A stretch of DNA of 64,000 nt from Roseobacter fucihabitans (GCF_014337925.2 NZ_CP143423.1:402501-466500); one strand, 5' to 3'; numbered from the stretch's first letter, positions 26,926 to 35,950 are shown. Made by a program: numbers and translations. Notes: a model not told the origin generated them from the letters alone.

Positions 26926-27489
26926 ATGAGTGCTTGGATATACGTGATCATAGGAGTGGTTCTGGGGTTTGTCATCGTTTGGGGGGTGCGCAAAACCACG
27001 GGGTTTGTGGCGCAAAGTCCCAGTGATTACGAAGACGCCGCGCCCGAATTTGACGCGCGCAAGCACCTCAAGGGGCCGATCCTGTGCGAAGGTGTGATTT
27101 TCGGTCCCCTTGGACGGGTCAGCAGTCGGTTTGTGGCAGAATTCGAAGGCTCATGGGAGGGTAACAACGGGGTGCTCAAAGAGCATTTCACTTATGACGA
27201 TGGCAGCATCCAGAACCGTGAATGGCGTTTGACAGTCGCGGATGATGGGTCTTTGAGCGCGACCGCTGATGACGTGATCGGCAAGGGGGTTGGTCAACAG
27301 TCTGGCCCGACGGTCCTGTTGAAATACGACATAAAACTCCCGGAGGAATCAGGCGGACATGTATTGAAAACAGTCGACTGGATGTATCTTACCCAAAACG
27401 GCACGATCATGAACCGCTCACAATTTCGTAAATTCGGCATCAAGGTCGCGGAACTTGTTGCCACCTTGCGACCAAAGGATATGGGGTGA
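26926..27489 (+). CDS. DUF3833 family lipocalin-like protein
   Basis: Protein of 187 residues with one N-terminal hydrophobic segment (about 4-22, WIYVIIGVVLGFVIVWGV) and a beta-rich remainder with LKGPILCEGVIFGPLGRVSSRFVAEFEG and NREWRLTVADDGSLSATADDVIGKG. DUF3833 proteins are lipocalin-like and are found with DUF1365 and the FAD protein. The segment is an anchor or uncleaved signal and would place the barrel in the periplasm. GAGGAG precedes the ATG, four bases after the transporter stop. Confidence 0.88.
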   Translation: MSAWIYVIIGVVLGFVIVWGVRKTTGFVAQSPSDYEDAAPEFDARKHLKGPILCEGVIFGPLGRVSSRFVAEFEGSWEGNNGVLKEHFTYDDGSIQNREWRLTVADDGSLSATADDVIGKGVGQQSGPTVLLKYDIKLPEESGGHVLKTVDWMYLTQNGTIMNRSQFRKFGIKVAELVATLRPKDMG

Positions 27490-28217
27490 AGGATTGGAGC
27501 ACAAAACGGTATTGGCTTGTCGGGGCAAGTGACGGGCTCGGTGCCGCGCTGGCGCACCGCCTGAGCCGCGCGGGTGCCCATGTGGTCGTGTCGGCGCGCT
27601 CTGAGGATAAGCTGAAAGAGCTGGTGGATGCGCTGCCGAATGAAGGGTCCTACAGATCGCTCGATGTGTCCGATGATCAGAGCGTCAGGGAGGCCTATGA
27701 GGCCATTGGTCCGGTTGACGGCGTTGTTTATCTGGCCGGTGTCTATTGGCCTTTTTCAGCCCAGGCGTGGGACGCTGAACAGGCGACGGCCATGGTGGAT
27801 ATTAACCTCACGGGTCTGGTGCGGGTCATGGGCGCGGTGGTGCCGGATATGGTGAAACGCAATCAGGGCCACATCATGCTCACCGGCAGCCTGACCGGGT
27901 TTCGCGGGCTTCCCGGCTCGATTGGGTACACCGCGTCTAAGGCGGGCATCATGTCCCTGGCAGAATGCATGTATGCGGATTTGCGCAAAACCGGGGTGCA
28001 GGTGCAGATCACCAACCCAGGTTTCATCAAGACGCAGCTTACGGATAAGAACGACTTCAAAATGCCCTTCATAATGACGCCCGAAGAGGCCGCCGAGGAA
28101 ATGTTCAAGCAGATGAACACTGACCGCTTCAAGGTGAGTTTCCCGCGTCTCTTCTCGCTGGTGTTTCGCGGCAGCCAGTTCCTGCCTGATTGGTTATATT
28201 ACCGGATCTTTTCCTAA
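27486..28217 (+). CDS. short-chain dehydrogenase, last gene of the RpoE-type operon
   Basis: SDR of 243 residues. YWLVGASDGLGAALAHRLSRAG is the nucleotide loop, followed by the catalytic Ser in TGSLTGFRG and Tyr/Lys in YTASKAGIM. Start is GTG at 27486 overlapping the DUF3833 TGA. A long hydrophobic/aromatic C terminus (LFSLVFRGSQFLPDWLYYRIF) may contact the membrane, consistent with a lipid-type substrate. Its stop overlaps the convergent saccharopine-dehydrogenase-like gene by four bases. Confidence 0.88.
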   Translation: MKDWSTKRYWLVGASDGLGAALAHRLSRAGAHVVVSARSEDKLKELVDALPNEGSYRSLDVSDDQSVREAYEAIGPVDGVVYLAGVYWPFSAQAWDAEQATAMVDINLTGLVRVMGAVVPDMVKRNQGHIMLTGSLTGFRGLPGSIGYTASKAGIMSLAECMYADLRKTGVQVQITNPGFIKTQLTDKNDFKMPFIMTPEEAAEEMFKQMNTDRFKVSFPRLFSLVFRGSQFLPDWLYYRIFS

Positions 28218-29269
28218 AGGCGCGCGATATGTTTGCGGTAGGTTGCCTTTGCACGTAACCATACGGGAGCGTCTGGTTCTGCAAGCTCCGCCAGCACCGG
28301 CAGGAGTTGCGCAGCATAATCCTCACTGCTTTCAAGCGGCAACATTGAGGGCAAATTATCAATCGCCGTCACATCCAGCACCGGATCACCCTGCACACGC
28401 AGCGCCGGTTCAGCCCAGCTTGTCGTCTGATCATAAACCTTGATCGGGGAAAAATCGCTGTCCGGGTCGCAGGCGATATCGGCGATCACGCTCAGGCGGC
28501 GGTCCATTGTGAGGGCGTTTTTGGGGACAAATACCGGCGTGCCCAGGCGGGCGAGCACGCAGTTGAAAAATAGATCATGCGCCAGAACCTGTGGAAACGG
28601 TCCGCCCGTCGCGGTTTCGGCCATGTCCCATTTGGTGGTCGTAACGCCCATGGCCGTGCACAGATCCGCAACGCCTGTTCCTACGCGCCCCAAGGCCCCG
28701 ATGATCAGGGCGGTCGGCCTGTGGCCCCCGGTGGCGACGAGGTCGGATTGCAGGTCCGCCAAAAGATGCGTGGCGCTATCATAGGCCGCGATTGGCCCCG
28801 CGATTTGGCCGTTTTGCTGCGCGGCCCAGCATTTCAAAGCAACCGCTGCACCGGCATATCCGGCCCAATATCCAAAGGCCGCGCGCCTGCGCTCGGTTTC
28901 ATCGGTCAGATATTCAAGGTCCAGCAGCATGCCGCCCCCCGCCTTGAACCGTTGCAACAAACGCAATCCGGCGGGTTGTCCTTTGAATGCATGACCAAAC
29001 ATGATGTGGCGGTGGGGCAGGGGGCTGTCGTCCTCGGGCAATTCCTTGAGGCCGAAAATGATCGCATCCTTGGGGGCGTCCGGCCATGAATGGCTTGCAA
29101 CCATGTTGCAACCGGCCTCGGCATAGGCCGCGTCGGGGATCACGCGCGTGGGCGAAGCTTCGACGCTGATCTTTATCCCCGCGGCCAGCAGGTTGGCAGC
29201 CCCTTTCGGGGTCAGGCCGACGCGGGTCTCATTGTCGCGCTGTTCGGCGCGCAGCCAGATATGGGTCAT
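28214..29269 (-). CDS. saccharopine dehydrogenase (lysine-forming)-like protein
   Basis: Protein of 351 residues in the alanine dehydrogenase/PNT fold. The N-terminal domain reads MTHIWLRAEQRDNETRVGLTP, with the Arg and Lys typical of Lys1-type saccharopine dehydrogenase (NAD+, L-lysine forming), GHAFKGQPAG and LLDLEYL; the NAD domain has IIGALGRVGTGVADL. It could form lysine from saccharopine, or act as a related opine or amino-acid dehydrogenase. Its ATG overlaps the upstream GST stop (TGATG), so the two are co-translated. Confidence 0.87.
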   Translation of the reverse strand: MTHIWLRAEQRDNETRVGLTPKGAANLLAAGIKISVEASPTRVIPDAAYAEAGCNMVASHSWPDAPKDAIIFGLKELPEDDSPLPHRHIMFGHAFKGQPAGLRLLQRFKAGGGMLLDLEYLTDETERRRAAFGYWAGYAGAAVALKCWAAQQNGQIAGPIAAYDSATHLLADLQSDLVATGGHRPTALIIGALGRVGTGVADLCTAMGVTTTKWDMAETATGGPFPQVLAHDLFFNCVLARLGTPVFVPKNALTMDRRLSVIADIACDPDSDFSPIKVYDQTTSWAEPALRVQGDPVLDVTAIDNLPSMLPLESSEDYAAQLLPVLAELAEPDAPVWLRAKATYRKHIARL

Positions 29270-29886
29270 CAGAGCATCCCCTGTGCGATGGCCGACTGGA
29301 CCGACGCGCGCCCCTGCATCCGAACCAGAAAAGCCTGAATTTTGGGAAAATCATCAAGCTCCACACCGTCCCCTTCAAGCCAGCTGCACACCATATAGGC
29401 GTGGGCGTCCGCCACCGAAAACGCATCCCCCAGCACATAATCACCACTCAGACAGGCGTCGGTGAAATAGCGCGCGCTTTGCGTCATGGTCTGCGCCACT
29501 TTGGATTTCATGTCATCGAAACTTGACTGCTGATCCGCCCAGCGGTGGCCGCGCATTTTATGCGCATGGTTCACATGCATCGTGGCGGCGAGGTAATACA
29601 TCACGCTGCGCATCTGTGCGGCCTTGATCGGATCGGTGGGCATAAGTCCCGCATCCGGTGCCAAAGCGGCGATATACTCAAGGATCGCGCCGGTCTCGGT
29701 CAGCAGCGCTCCCATGTCGGTTTCCAACACCGGCACCCGCCCTTTGGGGTTCAGCGCGAGGTATTCGGGCTTGGTCTGCGCACCGGATGCGAAATCGACC
29801 GGGACGGGATCATAAGGCAACCCGGCCTCCTCAAGCGCTATGACTGCGGCAATCGATATGGTGCGGGGGGCATAATAAAGGCGCAT
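29269..29886 (-). CDS. glutathione S-transferase family protein
   Basis: GST of 205 residues. The N-terminal thioredoxin-like domain reads MRLYYAPRTISIAAVIALEEAGLPY, with NPKGRVPVLETD and LTETGAILEYI giving the cis-Pro and glutathione gamma-Glu contacts; the C-terminal helical domain begins near residue 85. ATG at 29886 is preferred, with AAAGGA upstream, over TTG at 29889. Substrate unknown. Confidence 0.9.
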   Translation of the reverse strand: MRLYYAPRTISIAAVIALEEAGLPYDPVPVDFASGAQTKPEYLALNPKGRVPVLETDMGALLTETGAILEYIAALAPDAGLMPTDPIKAAQMRSVMYYLAATMHVNHAHKMRGHRWADQQSSFDDMKSKVAQTMTQSARYFTDACLSGDYVLGDAFSVADAHAYMVCSWLEGDGVELDDFPKIQAFLVRMQGRASVQSAIAQGML

Positions 29887-29898
29887 CAAAGGGTCCTT

Positions 29899-30552
29899 TT
29901 ACACATGGGTCTGGGCATAATGGCGATCGGGGTCTTCCAGATGGGGAATCGCGTTGAACATGGTCGGCGACAGCGTCCCGCCGATCGGAAACAGGCGGTG
30001 CTGCGAGGTATTGTAAATCGCCAGCGCCATTTGGGCCATGGCCTGAATGTCGAGCCGCAACACATGGCGCATCGCCATGGAAATCAGACCACCGGAGGTC
30101 ACCACAAGTGCCGGGCCGTCACCGGCGGCAATTTCGCACAACACATCCCAGACGCGTTTCTCGAAATCCGCGAACCGCTCCGGCGCACCGGCAATTTCAT
30201 CGCGCTGCCAGGCGGCGAAGACCTGCGGCAGATGCGTGGTAAAGGCCGCCTGATCCTGGGGGAAGGGTACGTTGTGTTCGGTCTCCAGGGCGCGCGCGAG
30301 CGTGAGGTATTCCAATTCGTTCAGGCGGGCGTCACGGATCGGTTCAAGGTCCGTACCCATGGCATGTGCCGTCTCGATATGGCGTGTCAGGGTCCCGGTA
30401 TAAAGCCGCGTATGATGTTGGTTTTGCGCCCGCAGATGCGCGCCCAGCCAGGCCGATTGTTGATGGCCCAGCGTGCTGAGCTTGTCATAGCTGGCTTCGT
30501 CCTGTGCACCGGAATTGGCCTGACCATGACGTATGAGGGTGATGTGGGACAT
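29899..30552 (-). CDS. histidine phosphatase-family protein with altered second His motif
   Basis: Protein of 217 residues, phosphoglycerate mutase fold. The N-terminal motif LIRHGQ contains the phosphate-accepting His9, and a second Arg (YTGTLTRHIETA) and Glu (LNELEY) follow. The second catalytic motif, normally SHGG, reads TSGGL here, so the His is replaced by Ser. Either another group assists or activity is changed. It lies 9 bp upstream of the GST gene, in the same direction. Confidence 0.87.
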   Translation of the reverse strand: MSHITLIRHGQANSGAQDEASYDKLSTLGHQQSAWLGAHLRAQNQHHTRLYTGTLTRHIETAHAMGTDLEPIRDARLNELEYLTLARALETEHNVPFPQDQAAFTTHLPQVFAAWQRDEIAGAPERFADFEKRVWDVLCEIAAGDGPALVVTSGGLISMAMRHVLRLDIQAMAQMALAIYNTSQHRLFPIGGTLSPTMFNAIPHLEDPDRHYAQTHV

Positions 30553-30762
30553 AAGTGCTTTCTATTGTTGAGGTCTTATTAGGCGAGCCTTGGGCGGGTG
30601 GAAAGGGGCTGGTGATGTTCCGCCGGGGACCCGAATACGCCCCAAGCGGTTCCAATGGGAAACACATCTGGCGCAAATTCTGCGCGATATGTCGGGATTC
30701 GGGTCCTGAGAGAGCGCGGCGCACCCTATAGTCTCCTAAGAATCTGAAAAAGCGGGTGCGAC

Positions 30763-33525
30763 ATGTCTGGCAAAATTACCTTTATCATGGACGGTCAGGA
30801 AGTGCAGGCCGAGGCCGGCTTGACCATTTGGGAAGTCGCAAATGGCCGCGGGCTTGTGATCCCGCATCTGTGCCACAAGCCCGCGCCAGGGTATCGCCCG
30901 GATGGCAATTGCCGCGCCTGTATGGTCGAGATTGAGGGCGAGCGCACCTTGGCGGCCTCCTGCATTCGCGAACCCAGCGACGGGATGGTTGTCACGACCA
31001 ATTCTGCCCGCGCCGAGAGCGCGCGCAAGATGGTTGTCGAGATGCTTGTGACGGATCAGCCCGAGCAGGACGTGGCCCATGATAAATCCAGCCACCTGTG
31101 GGATATGGCCGAATTGAACGGCGTATCACAAAGCCGTTTTCCGAAACTCGAAGAGGGTCGCATCCCGTTGTTGGATGACAGCCACGTGGCGATGAGCGTC
31201 AATCTGGACGCTTGTATCCAATGCGGGCTGTGCGTGCGGGCTTGCCGCGAAGTGCAGGTCAACGACGTGATCGGTATGTCCGGACGCGGGCATGATTCAT
31301 ACCCCACATTTGATATGGCCGACCCGATGGGGGACAGCACCTGTGTGGCTTGCGGTGAATGTGTTCAGGCCTGCCCGACCGGGGCCTTGATGCCCGCGAC
31401 GGTGGTGGATGAAAATCAGGTGGGGGATAGCGCGGATTTTGACAGTGAGGTCGAGAGCATTTGCCCGTTCTGCGGGGTCGGCTGTCAGGTGTCGCTCAAG
31501 GTCAAGGACGGCAAGGTGAAATATGTCGACGGGATCAACGGTCCGGCGAATGAAGGCCGCCTCTGCGTCAAGGGACGGTTTGGGTTTGACTATATCCACC
31601 ACCCGCACCGTTTGACCAAGCCACTGATCCGCCGCGATGATGCGCCCGCCAAGGGCCTGAACGTCGATCCGGGCAATTGGCAAACGCATTTCCGCGAGGC
31701 GACATGGGACGAGGCATTGGATTTCGCCGCCGCGGGTATGAAGGGCCGGGGCCGTGAAATCGCGGGTTTCGGGTCGGCCAAATGCACCAATGAGGAGGCC
31801 TATCTGTTCCAGAAAATGATCCGTCAGGGGTTTGGGCATAATAATGTCGACCACTGCACGCGACTGTGTCATGCGTCCTCCGTTGCCGCGCTGATGGAAA
31901 ACGTCGGTTCCGGGGCTGTGACGGCCACATTCAATGAGATCGAAAACGCGGATGTGGCCATCGCCATCGGTTGTAATCCCATCGAAAATCACCCTGTCGC
32001 GGCGACGTTTTTCAAACAATTCACCAAACGCGGTGGCAAACTGATCGTGATGGACCCGCGCGGTCAGGCGCTCAAGCGTTTCGCCAGCCACATGCTGCAA
32101 TTCCGCCCCGGCGCGGATGTGTCGATGCTGAATGCGATCATGCATGTGATCGTTGAGGAAGGCCTTTACGATCAGCAATATATCGACGCCTACACCGAAA
32201 ACTGGGAGGCCGAAAAAGCGCATCTGGCGGATTTTTCACCCGAGGCGATGGCCCCGATTTGTGGTATTGAACCAGACGTGCTGCGCGATGTCGCCCGTAC
32301 CTTTGCCGGTGCCAAAGCGGCGATGATCTTTTGGGGTATGGGCATCAGCCAGCATATCCATGGCACGGATAATTCGCGGTGTCTGATTTCGCTGGCGCTG
32401 ATGACCGGGCAAGTGGGGCGTCCGGGTTCCGGCCTGCACCCGTTGCGGGGTCAAAACAACGTGCAGGGCGCGTCTGATGCTGGTCTGGTGCCGATGTTCC
32501 TGCCGGATTACCAGCCGGTGACGGATGACGGCGTGCGCTCGGCTTTCACCAAAGTCTGGGGCTCTGCGGATTTCTCCAACGAACGCGGATTAACCGTGAC
32601 GGAAATCATGGACGCGGTGCACGCAGATAAGATCAAGGGCATGTATATCCTGGGCGAAAACCCTGCGATGTCGGACCCGGATGTGGAACATGCGCGCGAC
32701 GCCTTGGCGAAACTCGACCATCTGGTGGTGCAGGATATTTTCATCACCGAAACCGCGAATTACGCGGATGTGATCCTGCCCGCGAGCGCCTTTGCCGAGA
32801 AATCCGGCACCGTTACCAATACCAACCGACAGGTGCAGATGGGACGTGCTGCCGTGTCCCCTCCCGGTGATGCGCGCGAGGATTGGTGGATCGAGGTGGA
32901 ATTGGCGAAACGTCTGGGGCTAGGCTGGTCTTATGATAGCCCCGCGGATGTATTCGCTGAGATGAAGCAGAACATGCGCTCTCTGGAGAACATCACCTGG
33001 AACCGGTTGGCGGAACAAAACGCGGTCACCTACCCCTCGCTCAGCCCCGAAGATCCCGGTCAGGCGATCGTGTTCGGCGATGGCTTCCCACGTCCCGAGG
33101 GGCGCGCGAAATTCACCCCGGCCAGCGTGATTGCACCTGACGATGTGCCCGACGCGGAATACCCGATGATCCTGACCACCGGGCGACAATTGGAACATTG
33201 GCACACCGGGTCGATGACGCGGCGTTCTGCGGTGCTTGATGGGTTGGAGCCGGAAGCGAACTGCTCCTTGCATCCCTCGACCTTGCGTAAACTGGGCGTG
33301 GCGCCGGGCGAGCATGTGCTTTTAACGACCAAGCGTGGCAGCATTTCGATCATGGCGCGCGAAGACCGGGCGGTCTCACCGGATATGGTTTTCGTGCCGT
33401 TTGCCTATGTGGAAGCGGCAGCGAATATTCTGACCAATCCGGCAGTTGATCCCTACGGAAAGATTCCGGAGTTTAAATTCTCCGCGGTCAGGGTGGAAAA
33501 GGCAGTGCAGGTGGCGGCCGAGTAG
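30763..33525 (+). CDS. fdsA: NAD-dependent formate dehydrogenase alpha subunit (FdsA/FdhF type)
   Basis: Molybdenum/tungsten bis-MGD enzyme subunit, 920 residues. It starts with a [2Fe-2S] ferredoxin domain (HLCHKPAPGYRPDGNCRACM), then a His-Cys cluster region and two [4Fe-4S] sites (CIQCGLCVRAC and CVACGECVQACPTG). The catalytic domain begins CPFCGVGCQVSLK (another 4Fe-4S) and carries Cys369 in HCTRLCHASS, the metal ligand replacing selenocysteine; the C-terminal MGD-binding domain has LTTGRQLEHWHTGSMTRRS. The soluble FdsABG complex needs FdsG, FdsB and the chaperone FdhD, none of which flank it here. A mobile-element island begins after its stop. Confidence 0.94.
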   Translation: MSGKITFIMDGQEVQAEAGLTIWEVANGRGLVIPHLCHKPAPGYRPDGNCRACMVEIEGERTLAASCIREPSDGMVVTTNSARAESARKMVVEMLVTDQPEQDVAHDKSSHLWDMAELNGVSQSRFPKLEEGRIPLLDDSHVAMSVNLDACIQCGLCVRACREVQVNDVIGMSGRGHDSYPTFDMADPMGDSTCVACGECVQACPTGALMPATVVDENQVGDSADFDSEVESICPFCGVGCQVSLKVKDGKVKYVDGINGPANEGRLCVKGRFGFDYIHHPHRLTKPLIRRDDAPAKGLNVDPGNWQTHFREATWDEALDFAAAGMKGRGREIAGFGSAKCTNEEAYLFQKMIRQGFGHNNVDHCTRLCHASSVAALMENVGSGAVTATFNEIENADVAIAIGCNPIENHPVAATFFKQFTKRGGKLIVMDPRGQALKRFASHMLQFRPGADVSMLNAIMHVIVEEGLYDQQYIDAYTENWEAEKAHLADFSPEAMAPICGIEPDVLRDVARTFAGAKAAMIFWGMGISQHIHGTDNSRCLISLALMTGQVGRPGSGLHPLRGQNNVQGASDAGLVPMFLPDYQPVTDDGVRSAFTKVWGSADFSNERGLTVTEIMDAVHADKIKGMYILGENPAMSDPDVEHARDALAKLDHLVVQDIFITETANYADVILPASAFAEKSGTVTNTNRQVQMGRAAVSPPGDAREDWWIEVELAKRLGLGWSYDSPADVFAEMKQNMRSLENITWNRLAEQNAVTYPSLSPEDPGQAIVFGDGFPRPEGRAKFTPASVIAPDDVPDAEYPMILTTGRQLEHWHTGSMTRRSAVLDGLEPEANCSLHPSTLRKLGVAPGEHVLLTTKRGSISIMAREDRAVSPDMVFVPFAYVEAAANILTNPAVDPYGKIPEFKFSAVRVEKAVQVAAE

Positions 33526-34000
33526 CAATTTTGCTTTACGCTGCCCCGAGCAATGAATGCTGGATTGGCTCTTAGGCTGAGTGCAAGGTGTCTTGGGCTG
33601 ACGGTTTCACCAATGAAATCAAAGTACTTTTTGCGCCAGTTGGGAATAAAATAGCCGCTTGGCCCCCTCAAGTGATCGTACCAAATGACCTCATTATGTG
33701 TCTGGTCATGCTCGAGGGGCTAAGAGGCAGGGAATCATTGTCGTCCTGTAAGCTCACTTCGAAAAAAGCCGAAGGTGTAGCTTTTCTACAAGTCTGGGAC
33801 GCCTTGAAACTGAAAACGCTGCATAATTTCTCGTGTAGGGCCTCATTTAGAACAGATGGATTGCCCGTCCTTATGTATCAAACGCATCAAGCGATTAAAG
33901 AAAAGACTCCACATTTCGTTCGATAAGCGCAAATTTACTTGAGATTGAGCCGAGAGTATTATGTCCGAAACGGCGTTTAGTATCCACTTATTGGTCTAAA
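33526..34000. other. 475-bp stretch downstream of fdsA, no supported gene
   Basis: This segment has lower GC than its surroundings and lies at the edge of the IS island. A 112-codon frame from GTG at 33588 to 33926 (+) exists; its translation has no motif or relative I recognise and no good ribosome site. The stretch could be imported DNA or a decayed gene. Confidence 0.4.
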
Positions 34001-34051
34001 CCCCCCGTCTTCCAGACGGGAGTGCTTTAGCACGAAGAATCGTCTTATGAT

Positions 34052-34111
34052 CTTATCCTCCCCAGAAATGAGCCGTCGCAGGTCTTAAGGCTCATTTCCG
34101 GGGAGGATAAG
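34052..34111 (+). promoter_or_regulatory. 23-bp inverted repeat sequestering the tnpA ribosome site
   Basis: Arms 34052-34074 and 34089-34111 are complementary with one mismatch, separated by 14 bp. The right arm contains GGGAGG, the Shine-Dalgarno of the tnpA ATG at 34115. In mRNA the hairpin would hide the ribosome site, as the known 5' leader structure does in IS200. A degenerate version precedes copy 2. Confidence 0.65.
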
Positions 34112-34114
34112 AAC

Positions 34115-34623
34115 ATGCAATACTCGACCGGCAAACATTGCGTTTACTATCACAGATATCACCTGGTCTGGTCGACGAAATACCGGTTCAAGGTACTGTG
34201 CGGCCTGTTGCGCTTGCGGGTCCGTGATATCTTCCGCCAGGTTTGTGCGCAGAGCGGCGTCGAGATCATCAAGGGCGTTTTGTCGAGCGATCACGTTCAT
34301 ATGTTCGTGTCGGTCCCACCGAAACTGGCAATCAGTGATCTGGTACGGCTGATGAAGGGCAGGTCGTCCCACAAAATACAGCAAGGGTTCCCCCATCTCA
34401 AAAAACGCTATTGGGGCAGGCACTTTTGGGGCCGTGGGTACTTTTCAACCACCAACGGTGCCATCCATTGCCCGACAGGGTCATGCGCAGCATGATCCCG
34501 AGAGGGACCAAAGACATCGTACTTCAGTATCTGGAACAGCATATCACCAATCCTACCGACGCCAGACGGGATGGTTGCCGCCCTCCCCAGACGGCATCGC
34601 AATGTGCCAATATGTGGTGTTGA
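34115..34623 (+). pseudogene. tnpA: IS200-type Y1 transposase TnpA, copy 1, frame broken
   Basis: HUH-family single-strand transposase. The first part (to a stop at 34495) has GKHCVYYHRYHLVWSTKYRF and the metal-binding pair His60/His62 in DHVHMF, then KGRSSHKIQQ and YWGRHFWGRGYFSTTNGAI. A 41-bp insert at 34466-34506 shifts the frame, so the catalytic-Tyr helix (IVLQYLEQHITNPTDA) is read only in another frame. The separate N-terminal product lacks the catalytic Tyr and should be inactive. Compare copy 2 at 36116-36560, intact at this position but broken elsewhere. Confidence 0.8.
34466..34506. repeat. 41-bp insert in tnpA copy 1, related to 36149-36192
   Basis: This segment interrupts tnpA copy 1 between GAI and the Tyr helix. 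It aligns without gaps to the 44-bp insert in tnpA copy 2 at about 27 of 41 positions, including the core ATGCGCAG followed one base later by ATG. Each copy lacks the insert at the other's position. Both inserts are two bases over a multiple of three and so break the frame. Confidence 0.55.
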
Positions 34624-34650
34624 AACTCACAATACGGAAAGGGCGGCAGG

Positions 34651-35682
34651 ATGAAAGATACTATGATCGGGGTGGATTTAGCAAAGAATGTGCTCCAAGT
34701 TCACGGAGCATCTATGACTGGGGAGGTCAAGTTTCGAAAGAAGCTCTCGCGACCGCAGTTTCATAAATTTATGGCAGATCACCCACCTTGTGTAGTGGTT
34801 CTGGAATCCTGTGGTGGTGCTCACTACTGGGCTCGTCAGATGGTAAAATTTGGACATAGGGTAAAGTTAATTGCTCCTCAGTATGTAAAGCCCTTCGTAA
34901 AGCGGCAGAAGAATGATGCGGCGGACGCAGAAGCCATTGTGATTGCAGCACAGCGCCCTGAGATGCGCTTTGTCGAGCCTAAAACACAAGAGCAGCAGGC
35001 CCGGGCGGTATTGTTCCGAGCCAGAGAACGCCTTGTTCGCCATCGGACAGAATTGGTGAATGCTCTTCGGGCGGTGATGTATGAATATGGCCATGTTTTT
35101 CCGCTAGGCATTGCGAACCTCAAGCGTATCGAGGCCACCCTTGAGGGATCGAACGGAGAGCTACCTGAACTGGCCCTTGAAGCGTGCCGAGATCTCATTT
35201 TACAGATCGCCGAGAAGACAGCCCGAATTGAAGCCAAAACGAAGAAAGCCAAGGTCCTGTCAAAGAATGCGGATTTAACCCGGCAATTACAGACGATGCC
35301 AGGCGTTGGACCTCTAACGGCGTTAGCTATTGAAGCTTTTGCTCCGCCGATGAGCAGTTTTAAATGTGGGCGGGATTTTGCCGCCTGGCTTGGTTTGGTG
35401 CCCCGTCAACATTCCTCAGGCGGCAAGGCCCGGCTTGGGCGGATCTCAAAAGCAGGGCAGGCTGACATTCGCCGGCTTTTGATCATTGGAGCAATGATGC
35501 GGCTCAACTGGCTTGGACGCAAGTCGATCCGGCCAGGCTCGTGGCTGGCGCGAATGTTAGAGAGAAAGCCTCGGATGCTGGTGGCAATCGCATTGGCAAA
35601 CAAAATGGCGCGCGCGATCTGGGCCATGATGACGCATAATGAAGATTACAGAGATCCGACGCAGGCGGCAGCAGCAGTATGA
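34651..35682 (+). CDS. IS110-family DEDD recombinase/transposase
   Basis: Intact transposase of 343 residues. The N-terminal RuvC-like DEDD domain shows Asp in IGVDLAKNVLQVHG, Glu in VVLESCGGAHYWAR and Asp in KNDAADAEAI; a coiled region spans about 180-215; the C-terminal Transposase_20 domain includes MPGVGPLTALAIEAFAPP and SGGKARLGRISKAGQADIRRLLI with the conserved Ser. Proteins of this family recombine DNA with a structured RNA from the element's own non-coding end. It is the only undamaged transposase gene in the island. Confidence 0.95.
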   Translation: MKDTMIGVDLAKNVLQVHGASMTGEVKFRKKLSRPQFHKFMADHPPCVVVLESCGGAHYWARQMVKFGHRVKLIAPQYVKPFVKRQKNDAADAEAIVIAAQRPEMRFVEPKTQEQQARAVLFRARERLVRHRTELVNALRAVMYEYGHVFPLGIANLKRIEATLEGSNGELPELALEACRDLILQIAEKTARIEAKTKKAKVLSKNADLTRQLQTMPGVGPLTALAIEAFAPPMSSFKCGRDFAAWLGLVPRQHSSGGKARLGRISKAGQADIRRLLIIGAMMRLNWLGRKSIRPGSWLARMLERKPRMLVAIALANKMARAIWAMMTHNEDYRDPTQAAAAV

Positions 35683-35689
35683 CGCTAGC

Positions 35690-35950
35690 TCTGCGCACAG
35701 CAATCTGACGTCGGTGAAGGAGGTGTGAGAAGTCGATGACCTGAATGGGCAAATTGATCGAATAGACCTGGATTAGGAAAACCAAGACTACCGGCTGAGC
35801 AGCAAAGCTCGTACGTCAGATTTGGACCTGATCCGCAGATCACCATACCGGCCAGCGGCTGCTGAAGTGCCGCACTCAAAGGCCTGATAGAAGACCGCAC
35901 TCAATCACATGCTTACAGCGTCAAAAACAACTTGCACCATAGGCGGTAAC
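35690..35950 (+). ncRNA. candidate bridge/seek RNA region of the IS110 element
   Basis: The right non-coding end after the recombinase has several short hairpins (for example GAGCAGCAAAGCTC near 35800) and a repeated CCGCACTCAA (about 35870 and 35897). IS1111-group elements make their guide RNA from this end. The call is from position and family knowledge; no covariation or guide/target match was tested. Confidence 0.3.

Larger units (their letters stand above)
34001..34600 (+). mobile_element. IS200/IS605-type element, copy 1, inactivated
   Basis: The left side has the hairpin CCCGTCTTCCAGACGGG (34004-34020) followed by AGTGCTTTAG, the usual subterminal hairpin arrangement of IS200-like elements. 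A long inverted repeat (34052-34111) and a Y1-type tnpA follow. The tnpA frame is broken by a 41-bp insert. The right boundary is not clear; an IS110 element begins shortly after. Confidence 0.7.

Noticed and set aside
33588-33926. 112-codon plus-strand frame after fdsA
   Set aside because: No ribosome site, no relatives recognised, atypical composition; described as part of an unexplained stretch instead.
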